A DNA stretch of 64,000 bases from Saccharomycopsis malanga (Eukaryota > Ascomycota > Saccharomycetes > Ascoideales > Saccharomycopsidaceae), in NCBI GenBank assembly GCA_004014935.1, contig CP025324.1, forward strand, positions 1-64,000, read 5' to 3'. Positions 39,413 to 49,901 of this stretch are shown here, in pieces; the stretch's first letter is position 1; every line of letters starts with the position of its first letter. The notes under the pieces are model-generated. The model made no database searches. It was not told the DNA's origin and worked only from the letters and a program-made list of their open reading frames with translations. A program made the position numbers and the translations under genes.

Positions 39413-39758
39413 TCTTTAAATAAGTTAGCAATTTTCAGGTTGATAGATATACTTTCTAAATTAGTTTCTGTTCATATCTATTTCTCCGGTATATTTATTA
39501 CTGTTAATACAGGTATCTTACTGAGTTGCCTGGCCAAATGGTTTGATTAAGATTTTTTTCATTGGCTCCTTCTTTATGCTTTCATTAATAATAGTATGAA
39601 GTCTCAGATGTTGTGAGAATTATGTAAGATACGCGCGCGTAGTACGTAGTACAGCCAAAGTGTGTGAAAAAACAAAATTATGGTGTGAATTTTGGTTATA
39701 CTCTCAAGATACTTACTTTATTGAAATATTCAGAAGTAATATATAGCACACCATTGAA

Positions 39759-40177
39759 ATGTTGATAACAAGACCATTCTTTTTTAAAAGGCAATTTACC
39801 AGTAGTTGTTTGTCACTACAGAAAGTAAGACTCGAGTTTTTCAGCAAAGATGACTGCAGTCTTTGCCATAAGGCAAAGTGTGTGGTTGATCAAGTACTTC
39901 AAAATAAAGCATCTTTGAAAAATGATGTTGAGTTAACACTCATTGATATAACTAAGCCAGAAAACAAAGAATGGTGGAACTCATACGTAAGTAAACTACT
40001 GGTTCTTTCATAGCCCTTGTGTTGATCATAAGGTGCTCATACTAACTAATATAGTGCTTTGATGTTCCTGTGCTTCATATTAACTATGGAGGCCAAAAGA
40101 CACCAGTAAAATTCATGCATAGATTAGACAAAGATAAGGTTATCGATGCTATCAACTCTCAAGAGAATACATTCTGA
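39759..40177 (+). CDS. Glutaredoxin-like protein (YDR286C/C5orf63 type), spliced
   Basis: Two exons, 39759-39986 and 40055-40177, encode 116 residues. The N terminus (MLITRPFFFKRQFTSSCLSL) looks like a mitochondrial presequence. The thioredoxin-like fold begins VRLEFFSKDDCSLCHKAKCVVD, with a CxxC-like active site D-C-S-L-C. Splicing joins WWNSY to CFDVPVLHINYGG, the cis-Pro motif (DVPVLH) expected for the fold. Without splicing the protein would stop after the first exon. The related yeast protein YDR286C has the same W-W...YCFDVPV junction. Its exact redox role is not established. Confidence 0.88.
39987..40054 (+). other. Spliceosomal intron (68 nt) in the glutaredoxin-like gene
   Basis: The donor is GTAAGT, the branch site TACTAAC lies only about 8 nt before the TATAG acceptor, and the phase is 0. 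Joining restores the conserved YCFDVPVLH sequence. Confidence 0.9.
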
Positions 40178-40616
40178 AAATCTGTACTCTGGTTTGCATC
40201 TTTTATATTAGAAGATATATATATATATATATATACTATTTTCTAAAATAGTTTACTTATCAAATTTATATCTTGTCTTGTTTAGTAAATTAATCTCATT
40301 TTGTAAAATTTTTGGTTACTATATCTATAGAACCGCATATGATGGTCCTACAAAGAAGAATGTGGGAAGGTACACCCAAAAGTTGAAGTACTTTTATATA
40401 TTAACACCAAATTGATAATCTGTTTTGAGGTAGTGAATTGGTCTTAAAACAAAATACGAGCACTTGATCAAAATCTCATTGAAATTCTTACAATATAAAA
40501 TACTTGTAATAAGCTAACAGTATGTTTTCATATTAAATAATAGCCTTTCAACAGGCTACTATAATTATTGAAATATAATGAAATCTTGAAATGCATAAAA
40601 TATAAAAACTAAGTAA
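40178..40616. other. Convergent intergenic region with an (AT)n run
   Basis: No gene is seen. A TA microsatellite lies at about 40213-40235. The sequence is AT-rich, as expected for two facing terminators. Confidence 0.5.
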
Positions 40617-42617
40617 TTACAGTGATTTGTTTTCTTGACCTGGTAGCTTAACTAAGTTCAAGCTTTTTAAAATGTCAAGATTCAAGTTCAAGCCGTTGAT
40701 ATTAGGCTTTTTGGCATTGGCTTGTGTTTCATCAGACTCAAGTTTCCGTTTGCTTGAAAGTTCAATATCTTTATTTTTATTCCTTTGAGTTTCATGGTAA
40801 CAAGTCCAATGATAGATTTTATTGTTGACGCTTACAGCGTTATTCCATATCCATTCACCTTTCTCGTCATTCCAGACACCTTTTAATGTATCCTTACATA
40901 CATTACATAGAGTAGTCATATCGATACAATCATCTGGAATTACAATATAATGAGAATCCGGATTATCATTCACTGGATCTGAGTCGGATATTTGATTACT
41001 AGCAGCATACCCTGAAGATTTGCTTCCATCATGAGCATTCAGATCACCATCACCAAGAATTTCAGATTCTTTAAAAGTGCAAAAGTTATCAAAAGTAAGA
41101 TATAGACTGCGAGTGTTCATACTGGCTGAATCTTTCAAACGCTTGTTTACTCTGAAATGCCAATCCAAATGTCTCTGCGAAACATCTTTAGAAGTGAATC
41201 TTTTACCACAATTGTTACATTTAATGGGTTTCTTCTCAAACAACATTTTCTGACACTTTTTGATGTCTGGCACTTTGGATGCTATCAGTGTGTTGGTCAA
41301 TTGGAAATCCGAATAGTCAACAGAGTATTCATTGGAGGTTTCTGAGCCTGCCAGAGCGCCTTTGGTGTTATACAAAATGTTTTGAAGAATTGATGTGGAC
41401 GGAAGGTTTATTATTGGTTTGACTTTGGACTGTCCATTATTGGTACCTGTAGGAGGTTTGGTAGGTGGAACAGCATTGTTTTTTATTATACCAGTGGACT
41501 GCAAGGTATGGAACAAAGTGTTGATATCAATAGGCTTAGCTGGCGCTTGACTACTGGAACCTTGACTAGCGTTATTTATTGAAGCATACAGTTTCTGTGC
41601 ATTACCATTTAAGGCAGCAATGTTGTTTAGGTTAGAAAGTATACTTAGAGGATTACTAGCGCCCTGAGGGTTTACATTACTGGGAACGTGGATCCCAGGG
41701 TTATTATTATTACTACTATGTACCAGAAAAGGTCGAGCGGAGTTCAGAAGTTGTTGTAAGAAAGTGGCAGGGTTTATAACAGCATTGGTAGGCGTACTAT
41801 TGGTGGGAACTGAGTTGGAAGCAATATTGTTTAAGTTCTTTAGCAAGCCGTTATTAGCTCCAGTTTGGATATTATTGGTAGCTGCATTTTTCTTTATTGA
41901 ATTCATTTCGTTTTCAGTGATTCCCTTTAACTGTGATTGAATAGAAGCCAATTCCGAAGGGCTCAAGGTTTGTGTGGATAAAATGGTTTTAAGCTGACTC
42001 AAGATGTTCAACTTTTGAGTGGAATTAGCATCACTTTGCGAATTAGCTACTCTGCTACTTATAATGCTCTGAAGCTTGTCTATATTGCTGATCAAAGAGC
42101 TGCTAGTAGGAGCTGATGGTACTTTAAAACTAGTGGGATTAGCTGGACCAGATGGTGTTAAAGACATATGGCGAGAAGGAGGAGTAGAGCCAGCAACCTT
42201 GGTTAAAAACTTATCAATAACCAGAAGAGGCTCTGGCGGAAACAAAGGCAACCCAGAAGTAGACCGCGCAACCTTCCAAGTATTAAACAAATCTATCATT
42301 TTTTTCCGTTGAGGCTCATCCACCAAAGTGTACGTTTCAATAAATAAACTTGACAAGTTTTGGGAGAACAAAACACTATATGGGGACCCGATATTCTTAC
42401 ATATCGAGTCCATTAAATACAAGGCATACAACTTTTGCCCAGGCACACATTTATTGATTCGCTTAACAATAGCATTAGTTATATATTTCGCTGCTGGTAT
42501 GTTTTCCTGCGCTAAAATAGTCAATGTGGTGATGATCGGGCGGGAATTGAAAGTCAATTCCTTTAACGAATTATAATAATCCTCGCCCAAAACTTGCAAA
42601 TCCTTCTCCGATGACAT
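40617..42617 (-). CDS. PCF11: Pre-mRNA cleavage factor Pcf11
   Basis: The 666-residue protein begins with a CTD-interaction domain (about 8-135): YYNSLKELTFNSRPIITTLT, then KLYALYLMDSICKNIGSPY, then LFNTWK. This domain reads the Ser2-phosphorylated RNA polymerase II tail. A long Asn/Ser/Pro-rich region carries short helices. Two zinc-binding motifs flank the Clp1-interacting part: CNNCGKRF...RHLDWHFRVNKR, and further on CNVCKDTLKGVWNDEKGEWIWNNAV...YHWTCYHE. Pcf11 is a CF IA subunit for mRNA 3' processing and transcription termination. The length is close to S. cerevisiae Pcf11 (626). The start is the first ATG; the open frame upstream lacks one. It is divergent to PPN1. Confidence 0.95.
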   Translation of the reverse strand: MSSEKDLQVLGEDYYNSLKELTFNSRPIITTLTILAQENIPAAKYITNAIVKRINKCVPGQKLYALYLMDSICKNIGSPYSVLFSQNLSSLFIETYTLVDEPQRKKMIDLFNTWKVARSTSGLPLFPPEPLLVIDKFLTKVAGSTPPSRHMSLTPSGPANPTSFKVPSAPTSSSLISNIDKLQSIISSRVANSQSDANSTQKLNILSQLKTILSTQTLSPSELASIQSQLKGITENEMNSIKKNAATNNIQTGANNGLLKNLNNIASNSVPTNSTPTNAVINPATFLQQLLNSARPFLVHSSNNNNPGIHVPSNVNPQGASNPLSILSNLNNIAALNGNAQKLYASINNASQGSSSQAPAKPIDINTLFHTLQSTGIIKNNAVPPTKPPTGTNNGQSKVKPIINLPSTSILQNILYNTKGALAGSETSNEYSVDYSDFQLTNTLIASKVPDIKKCQKMLFEKKPIKCNNCGKRFTSKDVSQRHLDWHFRVNKRLKDSASMNTRSLYLTFDNFCTFKESEILGDGDLNAHDGSKSSGYAASNQISDSDPVNDNPDSHYIVIPDDCIDMTTLCNVCKDTLKGVWNDEKGEWIWNNAVSVNNKIYHWTCYHETQRNKNKDIELSSKRKLESDETQANAKKPNINGLNLNLDILKSLNLVKLPGQENKSL

Positions 42618-42838
42618 CTCAGCTGATAACAAGAGAAGTAACCAAACAAAAGGGTACAAAAAAGTTACAAGCTAGTTTTGTTTATTAAGGAAATATAAGA
42701 AGAGAAACAGATATAATCTTGCCTCCATGTTAACTGAAAATCAGATGGCGGTCGTCATCTCGGTATAATATTACCCGGAGAGTGTGCTCTTATGCATAAT
42801 TATGTATGTATCAGGTACTCTTCCCGAAATTGAGATAT

Positions 42839-42844
42839 CACGTG
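42839..42844. promoter_or_regulatory. CACGTG site in the PCF11-PPN1 divergent promoter
   Basis: TCACGTGC lies 231 bp upstream of the PPN1 start. PPN1 (PHM5) belongs to the Pho4-controlled phosphate regulon in S. cerevisiae, and Pho4 binds CACGTG. The T on one side favours Cbf1 rather than Pho4, so the binder is open. Confidence 0.4.
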
Positions 42845-43074
42845 CGTATATCGAAGATGGAAATTGGAAGTCAATTTAGGTAGTCAACCTTGAGCAATAA
42901 TAGTTGATATTTTCAAGTGTCAATTAATTAAAGTCATAGTATTTAACCTTTTGGTAGTTCTTTTGCTTGTTTGCTGTTTTTTTTTGTTCGATATAGCAGT
43001 ATTGGCTAGGCGGCGGCGAGACTTTTATGGTGGTTGGATTTAAAGTCTGAGTTAATTTTCAATATTTACGACTC

Positions 43075-45120
43075 ATGGCCCGGCCGAGCATTCATATAGC
43101 CATAGGCTATGTGTTAGTCTGTTGTGCACTAGTGTATTATATTTATAGTCAATTCACTAGTGGGCCTGTGGAGTTGGTGGCAAATGGGATTCAGCGCGAA
43201 CCTGCGAAAATTACAGTTATCAGTAATGTAGATAAAGCTGACGAGTATCAAAAGTTGGGGCTTACGCCGCATCCGTCAATGAGAGTTGAGACTTCTAAAT
43301 TCAAAAAGACTTTGCACGGAAGATTTCTTCATATCACTGACATGCATCCAGACATGTTTTATCGCCAGAACACTTCGTATGAGAGCGCCTGTCATTCAGG
43401 CGACGGCGATGCACCAAAGTATGGAGCTGCAATGGCAGGATGCGATTCTCCCTATGTATTGGTAAAGGAGACGCTTGATTGGATAGAGGAGCATCTTAAA
43501 GATAAAATTGACTTCATAATATGGACTGGTGATAATGTAAGACATGATAATGATAGAGGCATTCCTAGAACAGAGTTTCAGATATTTGAAGTAAATCAGA
43601 ATATTAGTGATTTAATGACCCTGAAATTCAAAGAACATAATACATTAGATCCAAGAGAATTTACTGTTCCTCTTATACCTAGTCTCGGCAACAATGATGT
43701 GTACCCGCACAATTTGTTTGCCTTGGGCCCCACCTTGCAAAGCCGTCTTTTATACAAAACATGGGCTGGCTATATACCCCAAGAGCAGGCACATGTATTT
43801 GAGAAAAGTGCCAGTTTTTTGAGAGAAGTTATCCCGGGTCAGCTAGCAGTTCTTTCCATAAACACATTGTACTTGTTCAAATCGAACCCACTCGTAGATA
43901 ATTGTGATAATAAAAAGCAGCCAGGCTATACTTTGTTTGTCTGGTTGGGATTCACTTTGAAAGAGCTTCGAAGAAGGGGCTTGAAAGTTTGGCTCAGTGG
44001 CCATGTGCCACCGGTGCCTAAAAACTTTGATGTCACTTGTTATAGAAAATTTATTCTTTGGCTTTACGAATACCGTGACATTATCATTGGTAGTGTATTT
44101 GGCCATATGAATCTCGACCATTTTGTTCCTTTAGATGCTGTTGCAGCTTATGAGTCTCTCAAATCTGATTATTCTGTTTCTGGTTATGAAGATTTAATTG
44201 CCAATTTTCAAGAACTACTGGGCGATGACGAAACATTTTGCCTCGAAAAATTGTACAAGTTAGACGACCCTGCTAGATCGAGAGCTTCGGCCCAATTGTC
44301 TTCTGAATTGCATAGCTTAGGCGCAGCTCCTGGCACCAATAAACTAGAATATATGGAGAGTGTTAATGAATTGTTTTATTCTCCTTTGGTGGCCCCACAA
44401 CAGCTTAAATTATTGTCTGATGAAGTCTTGGAAGTGACGAAGAAGAAGAAGAAGAAAAATAAAAATAAAAAGAAAAAGAAGAAGAAGAAGAAGCAACGCA
44501 ATGATGGCACAAGATACAGTACAATCCATGTGGCAGCTAGTATTATCCCAACATTCAATCCAGGTTTTAGAGTGTGGGAATATAACTTAACTGGTTTGTA
44601 TGGATCGCAAGATATTTATAGCACTACTCAGAACACATATAGTGCTACTAGCCTAGAGCTGTGGGACGAGTTTTTCAGGAAGCTTGATGTCAAACTTGAG
44701 AAAATTCATTCACAAGACGATTATGTGAACGAATATAAAGAAATATTTTCCTCAAAACAAACCTCTAAAAAGAAGCCAGACAAATCCTTTCCACCAAAAT
44801 CAAAAAAAAGTTTGCCTTTGGGCCCAGCATTTGCTCCGCAGACATTCACCCCTACACATTTCACACAGTATTATTTAGATTTGGGATCTGTGAACTCTGG
44901 AGAAAAACCATTTTCCTACGAGGTGGAGTACACCAGTAAGAGTCTGCCTTATGAAATGAACTCATTGTTGGCTAACGATTGGGTCAACTTGGGAATAAGA
45001 CTTGCTAACGCAGCAAAATCGTCCGACAAGGGCCAGAAAATGTGGAACAAATATTTAGAACGGTCATTTGTGAGTACAGGTTACGAGGACCTTATCAGAA
45101 AGAATAGAGATCCAAAGTGA
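43075..45120 (+). CDS. PPN1: Vacuolar endopolyphosphatase
   Basis: The 681-residue type II membrane protein has a short cytosolic end, one transmembrane helix (about 8-27) and a lumenal metallophosphatase domain. Metal-binding motifs are in order: HITDMHPD (about 86-93), WTGDNVRHDND (about 150-160), GNND (about 214), LSGHVPP and FGHMNLDHF. This matches S. cerevisiae Ppn1, which cuts long inorganic polyphosphate in the vacuole. C-terminal homology (LPYEMNSLLANDWVNLG) is also present. Oddly, residues about 455-480 are nearly pure lysine, interrupted by two Asn (nt about 44437-44495, AAG/AAA repeats), within a region that in yeast Ppn1 is a variable loop. The start and length fit the family. Confidence 0.95.
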   Translation: MARPSIHIAIGYVLVCCALVYYIYSQFTSGPVELVANGIQREPAKITVISNVDKADEYQKLGLTPHPSMRVETSKFKKTLHGRFLHITDMHPDMFYRQNTSYESACHSGDGDAPKYGAAMAGCDSPYVLVKETLDWIEEHLKDKIDFIIWTGDNVRHDNDRGIPRTEFQIFEVNQNISDLMTLKFKEHNTLDPREFTVPLIPSLGNNDVYPHNLFALGPTLQSRLLYKTWAGYIPQEQAHVFEKSASFLREVIPGQLAVLSINTLYLFKSNPLVDNCDNKKQPGYTLFVWLGFTLKELRRRGLKVWLSGHVPPVPKNFDVTCYRKFILWLYEYRDIIIGSVFGHMNLDHFVPLDAVAAYESLKSDYSVSGYEDLIANFQELLGDDETFCLEKLYKLDDPARSRASAQLSSELHSLGAAPGTNKLEYMESVNELFYSPLVAPQQLKLLSDEVLEVTKKKKKKNKNKKKKKKKKKQRNDGTRYSTIHVAASIIPTFNPGFRVWEYNLTGLYGSQDIYSTTQNTYSATSLELWDEFFRKLDVKLEKIHSQDDYVNEYKEIFSSKQTSKKKPDKSFPPKSKKSLPLGPAFAPQTFTPTHFTQYYLDLGSVNSGEKPFSYEVEYTSKSLPYEMNSLLANDWVNLGIRLANAAKSSDKGQKMWNKYLERSFVSTGYEDLIRKNRDPK

Positions 45121-45947
45121 TGAAAACTTTAATCTAAAGATTGTTATGATGCATAATTTTAATGTTTACCATGCCTTAAGAGTGTCAAAGAAGTAGGATA
45201 CCAATGTGCATTATTTTTTTTTTTTGTATTCATCGGCGCAGAACAATCAACCTGGCCAACAAAGTAGTCTTATCTTGATACCGCTTGGTATAATCCTGAA
45301 GGTACTTGAATATTGGCAAATGGTCACAAATTAGGTGACAAATGTGCCAGCATTAGATTTTGTTGTTAGACATATTCATGGTTTTTCGAAAAAAAAAATA
45401 AATACAATGGAAAAGATAGTTTTATTTTACTATTTGTAGGCCTCTAAAGGGTCTTTATATGCTTGTTTTGTAGTCATTTACGTACATATAAAACAATAAT
45501 ACTCAAGAAATTCGACATTTTATTGGGTGAAAACTAGTTTCTGTAATTGTTCACATTATTTATCCTACTGATGCGCTTCAGACCATTAATTTTCACTCAT
45601 TTCAGAAAAAGTTATGTATTATGTTTTTATCTATATCAAATTCTTTGACTTGACCCAATTTTTGCATTTGAATTATTTTCAAAGTAATCTCGAAAAACAG
45701 TTGCAAAAATCTATCATTGTCTTACAAAAATAAAGTCCCGCTAGCTTTTACAGTTTCTACTTAATCCTCACAGACGTTTCATGCAATTATTTCAGGACAA
45801 ACTAAAAAACACTTCTTTCTCCACGTTCTCTAATAATCCTTATATTTATACGCCTCCCAATTTATTCAATACTCCTATAGAAATAAAAATAAACACATAA
45901 GTTAAAAAAAAAAAAACATCAAAAATCCGCACAATTTACCTTGGTTA
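45121..45947. other. Convergent intergenic region, no gene seen
   Basis: AT-rich DNA between the PPN1 and CTR 3' ends, with short poly(T) and poly(A) runs (45212-45225 and 45905-45916) that may take part in termination. Confidence 0.5.
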
Positions 45948-46511
45948 TCAATGACAAGCCAATGGCTCGCCTTCAAGACTCTCTTGAGAAGCATTTCCAT
46001 TTTCCACATATACTTGGGAATTAGGCAAGTCGTTCCATAAAAAATGACCTAGCGTAGCTCCAATAACAACAGCAAGCATTAACCACCCGTTGAAACTCAT
46101 GAAAATCAACATCAACATGAATGAATACCCAACCTGTAAACCATAATATAAGGCCAATTTCACTTTAATTTTTCTTGGCGACAAGTTTTGGTATACGTTG
46201 TTTGTTACAGGAAGGCCTTTCACTGTGCTATTTTGTCTCGCAAAGACCTTGTATCTATATTTCAAAATCTCATAACCAGCAGCCAAACCAACGATGGCAA
46301 GTATACTCAAGACTAGATGGAGCTTGTTGTAAATATGCCACCATTTGAACACTACGCACACATTCTCGTAATCCCAGGTAAATAACATATTCATCTTACA
46401 CATAGGCATCTTATGACCTGGCATATCGTGACCTGGCATATTATGGTCTGGCATATCATGGCCTGCCATATTATGATGTACCTCTCTGGAAAATAGGTTG
46501 TATAAACTCAT
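45948..46511 (-). CDS. Ctr-family copper transporter
   Basis: The 187-residue protein has a Met/His-rich extracellular or lumenal N terminus: HHNMAGHDMPDHNMPGHDMPGH and MPMCKMNM, with repeated M-P-x-H units that bind Cu(I). Three transmembrane helices follow: about 60-80, about 123-140 with the family's MxxxM-like YSFMLMLIFMSFN, and about 143-160 with GATLGHF as the GxxxG packing motif. Ctr proteins form trimers that pass Cu(I). The domain layout suits a Ctr1/Ctr3-like or vacuolar Ctr2-like protein, and I cannot decide which. A copper-response-like TTTGCTC lies 160 bp upstream. Confidence 0.9.
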   Translation of the reverse strand: MSLYNLFSREVHHNMAGHDMPDHNMPGHDMPGHKMPMCKMNMLFTWDYENVCVVFKWWHIYNKLHLVLSILAIVGLAAGYEILKYRYKVFARQNSTVKGLPVTNNVYQNLSPRKIKVKLALYYGLQVGYSFMLMLIFMSFNGWLMLAVVIGATLGHFLWNDLPNSQVYVENGNASQESLEGEPLACH

Positions 46512-47195
46512 GTTTATGGATGTTTTTGATATCTAAAGTCCAACCAATATTATTGAAATGTCTGTTCAACCTTCAAAACACATCAATTGAACAATATGAT
46601 GAGAGACCTGGGTATTTTTATATCAAACCAGCGCTAATCAAAGGCCGATGATGGGCCTTATTTCGCAATATTTGCTCTCGTAACTATATAAAAAGTCACA
46701 TGATGTCAGAAGGCATATAACTTGATAGAGTAGAGAATATTCTATTGAACTATAGTGAAAGACAGAGTATTCTTCCAACGAGTTGTATATCAATTAAATG
46801 TTTATATTTTCTGTTTTACGGCGTTTTGTAAGATTAAACAGGGAAAACATGGTGTAATATTTTCTACAATACTTCAATGACCCTTTATCTTTTTACATCT
46901 TTTTGTTAAAAGCTGGTAATGATGTACAATGATATATTGAGCTTCTTGTTTATAAATATAATCCATACGAAACTACAATTTAAAGACTAATATTTAATTT
47001 TTATGTATTGTAAATGCCAAGTTTAACATCAGTGAATTAATTAAAAACAATATTATTTTGGGATAAATCGAAATAAGCCATGTAAGAAGGCAGATGCAAA
47101 GAAGTAAAGTGGTTGAAAGGTTTTGAAACTGAAATCGTTATTTGTCATAATCGTAGACAGCACTTTCTGCTGTGATGTGTTCTTGAGTAGCTCAA
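46512..47195. other. Intergenic region upstream of the copper transporter
   Basis: About 680 bp without a supported gene. The part near 46511 is the CTR promoter and holds a TTTGCTC motif. The rest is the 3' region of the homeobox gene. Confidence 0.5.
46671..46677 (+). promoter_or_regulatory. Candidate Mac1-type copper-response element
   Basis: TTTGCTC (next base T) matches seven of eight positions of the Mac1 site TTTGC(T/G)CA, 160 bp upstream of the copper-transporter start. Only one copy was found, while Mac1 targets usually have two. Confidence 0.3.
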
Positions 47196-48356
47196 TTATG
47201 TGGCTTTGTTAGGAGTTGTAGGATGAGAAATGGATGATTGGCTAAAATCTTTTGAAATGGTTGTCTGATTACTTGACAAATCATCAAAGGAGTTTTTTCT
47301 TGAAATTGTAGCGCTTTTTGATGGAGTAGATGATGGTGAGTTAGAAGTTTCTTTAGTTTTGAGAGGAGTTGTTTCTTTTGAGGTATCAAGCACTTTAGAA
47401 TTATTAACTTCTTCCTCATCTTCTTCTTCGCCACTCACTTCCGGGATTGAAGTATTAGCAGCTTTCTCCTTGTTTGATTTCTTAAGTTTACATCTTTTCA
47501 ATGATTGTCTTTTGTTCTGGAACCAAATCTGCACCGCCTTTTCGTCCATCTTCACTTTGACAGCAATTTCTTGTCTACGATTTCTATTAGGGTTAGAACC
47601 TAACTCAAATTCGTTCTGTAGGATGGACAATTCATGAGAACTGGTACGACGTCTTTTACGTCTCGCGAGCTGGGCATTATCGATCGAAGGTTCCTGGGAT
47701 GGAAATGTTGCAGGAGAATGGGAGATAAAAGCAAACACTTTATCATTTGAAGGCGATTTCTTTGGTGTTGGGGAGCTTTTTTTCACAATTGTCGTTTTGT
47801 TGAATTCAGGGTGTTTAGGAGGGAAACCGCCGGCTGGGGCACTTGTAGCACTAGTAGGAGCAGAATGTGTTTGTTGGGGGTTTATAGAAGAAAAGGTGTT
47901 ATTGACAGGACTACTATAAGCGGTAGTTGAAGGGCTGACTATAGGATTTAATTGGTGGTTCAAAGGAGAAGCTTTTCTGATGAGTGGAGGTTTCTGCAAG
48001 TTGTAATGATAATCATTAGACATATTATAACTATGTTGATAACCTTCAAAAGCAGTCATTTCAAAAGGCAGAGCCACACGATGTTGTGTTGATGGTGGAG
48101 GGACAGTCAAAGCAGGATATTGGGATTGCGGATGTGGAAGTTGATGATTATATGGGGCATCATTGAAAGGAGGAGGGGAATAATATGGAAATGACTGTGG
48201 ATAAGAGTCTTGTTTGATAATAGAGGAAATTGGAGGCAATGATATTTGTCTGTTGTTAGAACCTGTAGAGTTCTTGTTAGAGCCATTCATTGGAGAAATC
48301 AAAGGTTTAGTTGGTTGAGAGAATTGAGGAAGAGAACTTGAATAAGAAATGGACAT
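47196..48356 (-). CDS. Yox1/Yhp1-type homeobox repressor
   Basis: The 386-residue protein has a homeodomain at about 232-290: [22 protein letters not shown], then [20 protein letters not shown]. The third helix carries the invariant W-F-x-N-K/R. Just before it, [33 protein letters not shown] is the conserved lead-in seen in S. cerevisiae Yox1/Yhp1 and their relatives. These proteins repress M/G1 genes together with Mcm1. The N terminus is Pro/Ser/Asn-rich and the C terminus is Ser/Thr-rich, both disordered. One gene here may stand for both paralogs. Length is close to Yox1 (385). Confidence 0.85.
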   Translation of the reverse strand: MSISYSSSLPQFSQPTKPLISPMNGSNKNSTGSNNRQISLPPISSIIKQDSYPQSFPYYSPPPFNDAPYNHQLPHPQSQYPALTVPPPSTQHRVALPFEMTAFEGYQHSYNMSNDYHYNLQKPPLIRKASPLNHQLNPIVSPSTTAYSSPVNNTFSSINPQQTHSAPTSATSAPAGGFPPKHPEFNKTTIVKKSSPTPKKSPSNDKVFAFISHSPATFPSQEPSIDNAQLARRKRRRTSSHELSILQNEFELGSNPNRNRRQEIAVKVKMDEKAVQIWFQNKRQSLKRCKLKKSNKEKAANTSIPEVSGEEEDEEEVNNSKVLDTSKETTPLKTKETSNSPSSTPSKSATISRKNSFDDLSSNQTTISKDFSQSSISHPTTPNKAT

Positions 48357-49901
48357 ATTAAGAACCTAAATGTTGAAACGAGGAAACCTATAATAAAACG
48401 GTTATGTAAATTGAAATGATCTAATCAGACAGTAAAATGATTGATTGAAACGATAGTTAAAGATAGACTGTAAGTTGGGTAATAAAGAACGAATGAATGA
48501 ATAGTCGGTTACCAAACGAAGGAATGACAAGTGTGAGGAAAAAAGTTACAACTCCATCTCCACCAGATTAAAATTACATGAGGCGGATCTAAAAGAGTTT
48601 TATATTATATTGGTTACTAGTTTTCTTAGACTTTTCAGGCTGCCAACATTGTAGGAGGTGCCATGCAGGTGCAGCAATAGCGAAGTCCCTTGACCGAAAA
48701 AGGAAATTAAGCGTGTCGTAGCTGCACCAGGTGCGCTAGCGATCAGAGTTCCTCCTCCTGTCTGCCCCTGTTTGAACTTGTAATGAAATCCTCTCTAATT
48801 TACACGCGTGATTATAGCCTCGAACACGACAAGGGATATTTACATGTTTGTATAATGATAATCAAAATTACTTGAAGGATATTTGACAATGGCGTAGGAA
48901 CATTTGCATGAACAATTCTGTAGAATCAAACATAAGAAAAACTGTTTCAATATTATGACCAACAGCCGCTTTAAGACATGTTTTAGACCCGTCTCACCAA
49001 CGATATTAGCGTTGTTTTATGGCCCCTGCACACTAAACAGGGTAAAGAAAATCTTTTTGTCTCACTAGTGGAAAGGTGGCAATGTACCATATATGGTTGT
49101 CAGCTCCTTCAAGAAAACCGTTGCCAGCGTAACCTTTAGAAATACCAAACAATGATTATAAGACAGTATATTCTGTAATCCTACAATTGATTGTATATCT
49201 GCAGGTATAACGGCCACTATAATTTAAAGCTGTTGGAATCATTCATTCACTTGTATAAAACCAACAGGGCTGGAAATTCGCGACTGTTGATTGCATCGCG
49301 TTGTGTATATACAAAACCTAGAAAAGTTATCTCTTATTTCGCAGCTATGTAGATAAACACTATGATCACCAGAACCGTATAGCATATTGATGTATATAGT
49401 TAACCAAAACAGCCAAAGGTCAGCCTATTTTATCTCCTAATGCGAGCATTACGTATTCTAATAAGGACACGCTTGCATATATTATCCAATACTGAATCCC
49501 ATAGTTGATTAACGCACCTGCCGATTAGCAATCTTGGAATAGAATCTATATATAGAGGAACCTTGCCAGGTATCGCGCCAATATTTAGTGTGTCCGGTCG
49601 CGCGTCAAGTTTAATTACACCGTACCTCAAACTCTTTTCCATACATGTAATCCATTGTTTGGTTCTTCTTTACTAGTTCGAACCACCAAGATGAGCTCTT
49701 CTGCTTGAATGGCGATCATATATTATCCTGGTTGTTCCTGTACATCTCTGATCGAAACAGCAATTTTTTATATTTGCTTTTAAATTCTTCTTATGGAACA
49801 ATCTTTTGTAATTCAGTAATTGTTCAGGTTATTTTTTACTACACGTAAACGGTGTCAATGATGACAAGCAAATTCCAAGAGATTCACAAAACGCATATAT
49901 T
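48357..49901. other. Long intergenic region upstream of the homeobox gene
   Basis: About 1.5 kb without a supported gene. It is long enough to hold the regulatory region of a cell-cycle regulator, with further DNA at the 3' end of the membrane-protein gene. The 70-codon frame at 49430-49642 shows no recognisable feature. Confidence 0.5.

Noticed and set aside
40213-40235. (TA)n run as a mobile-element mark
   Set aside because: Simple microsatellite in a convergent intergenic region with no element around it.
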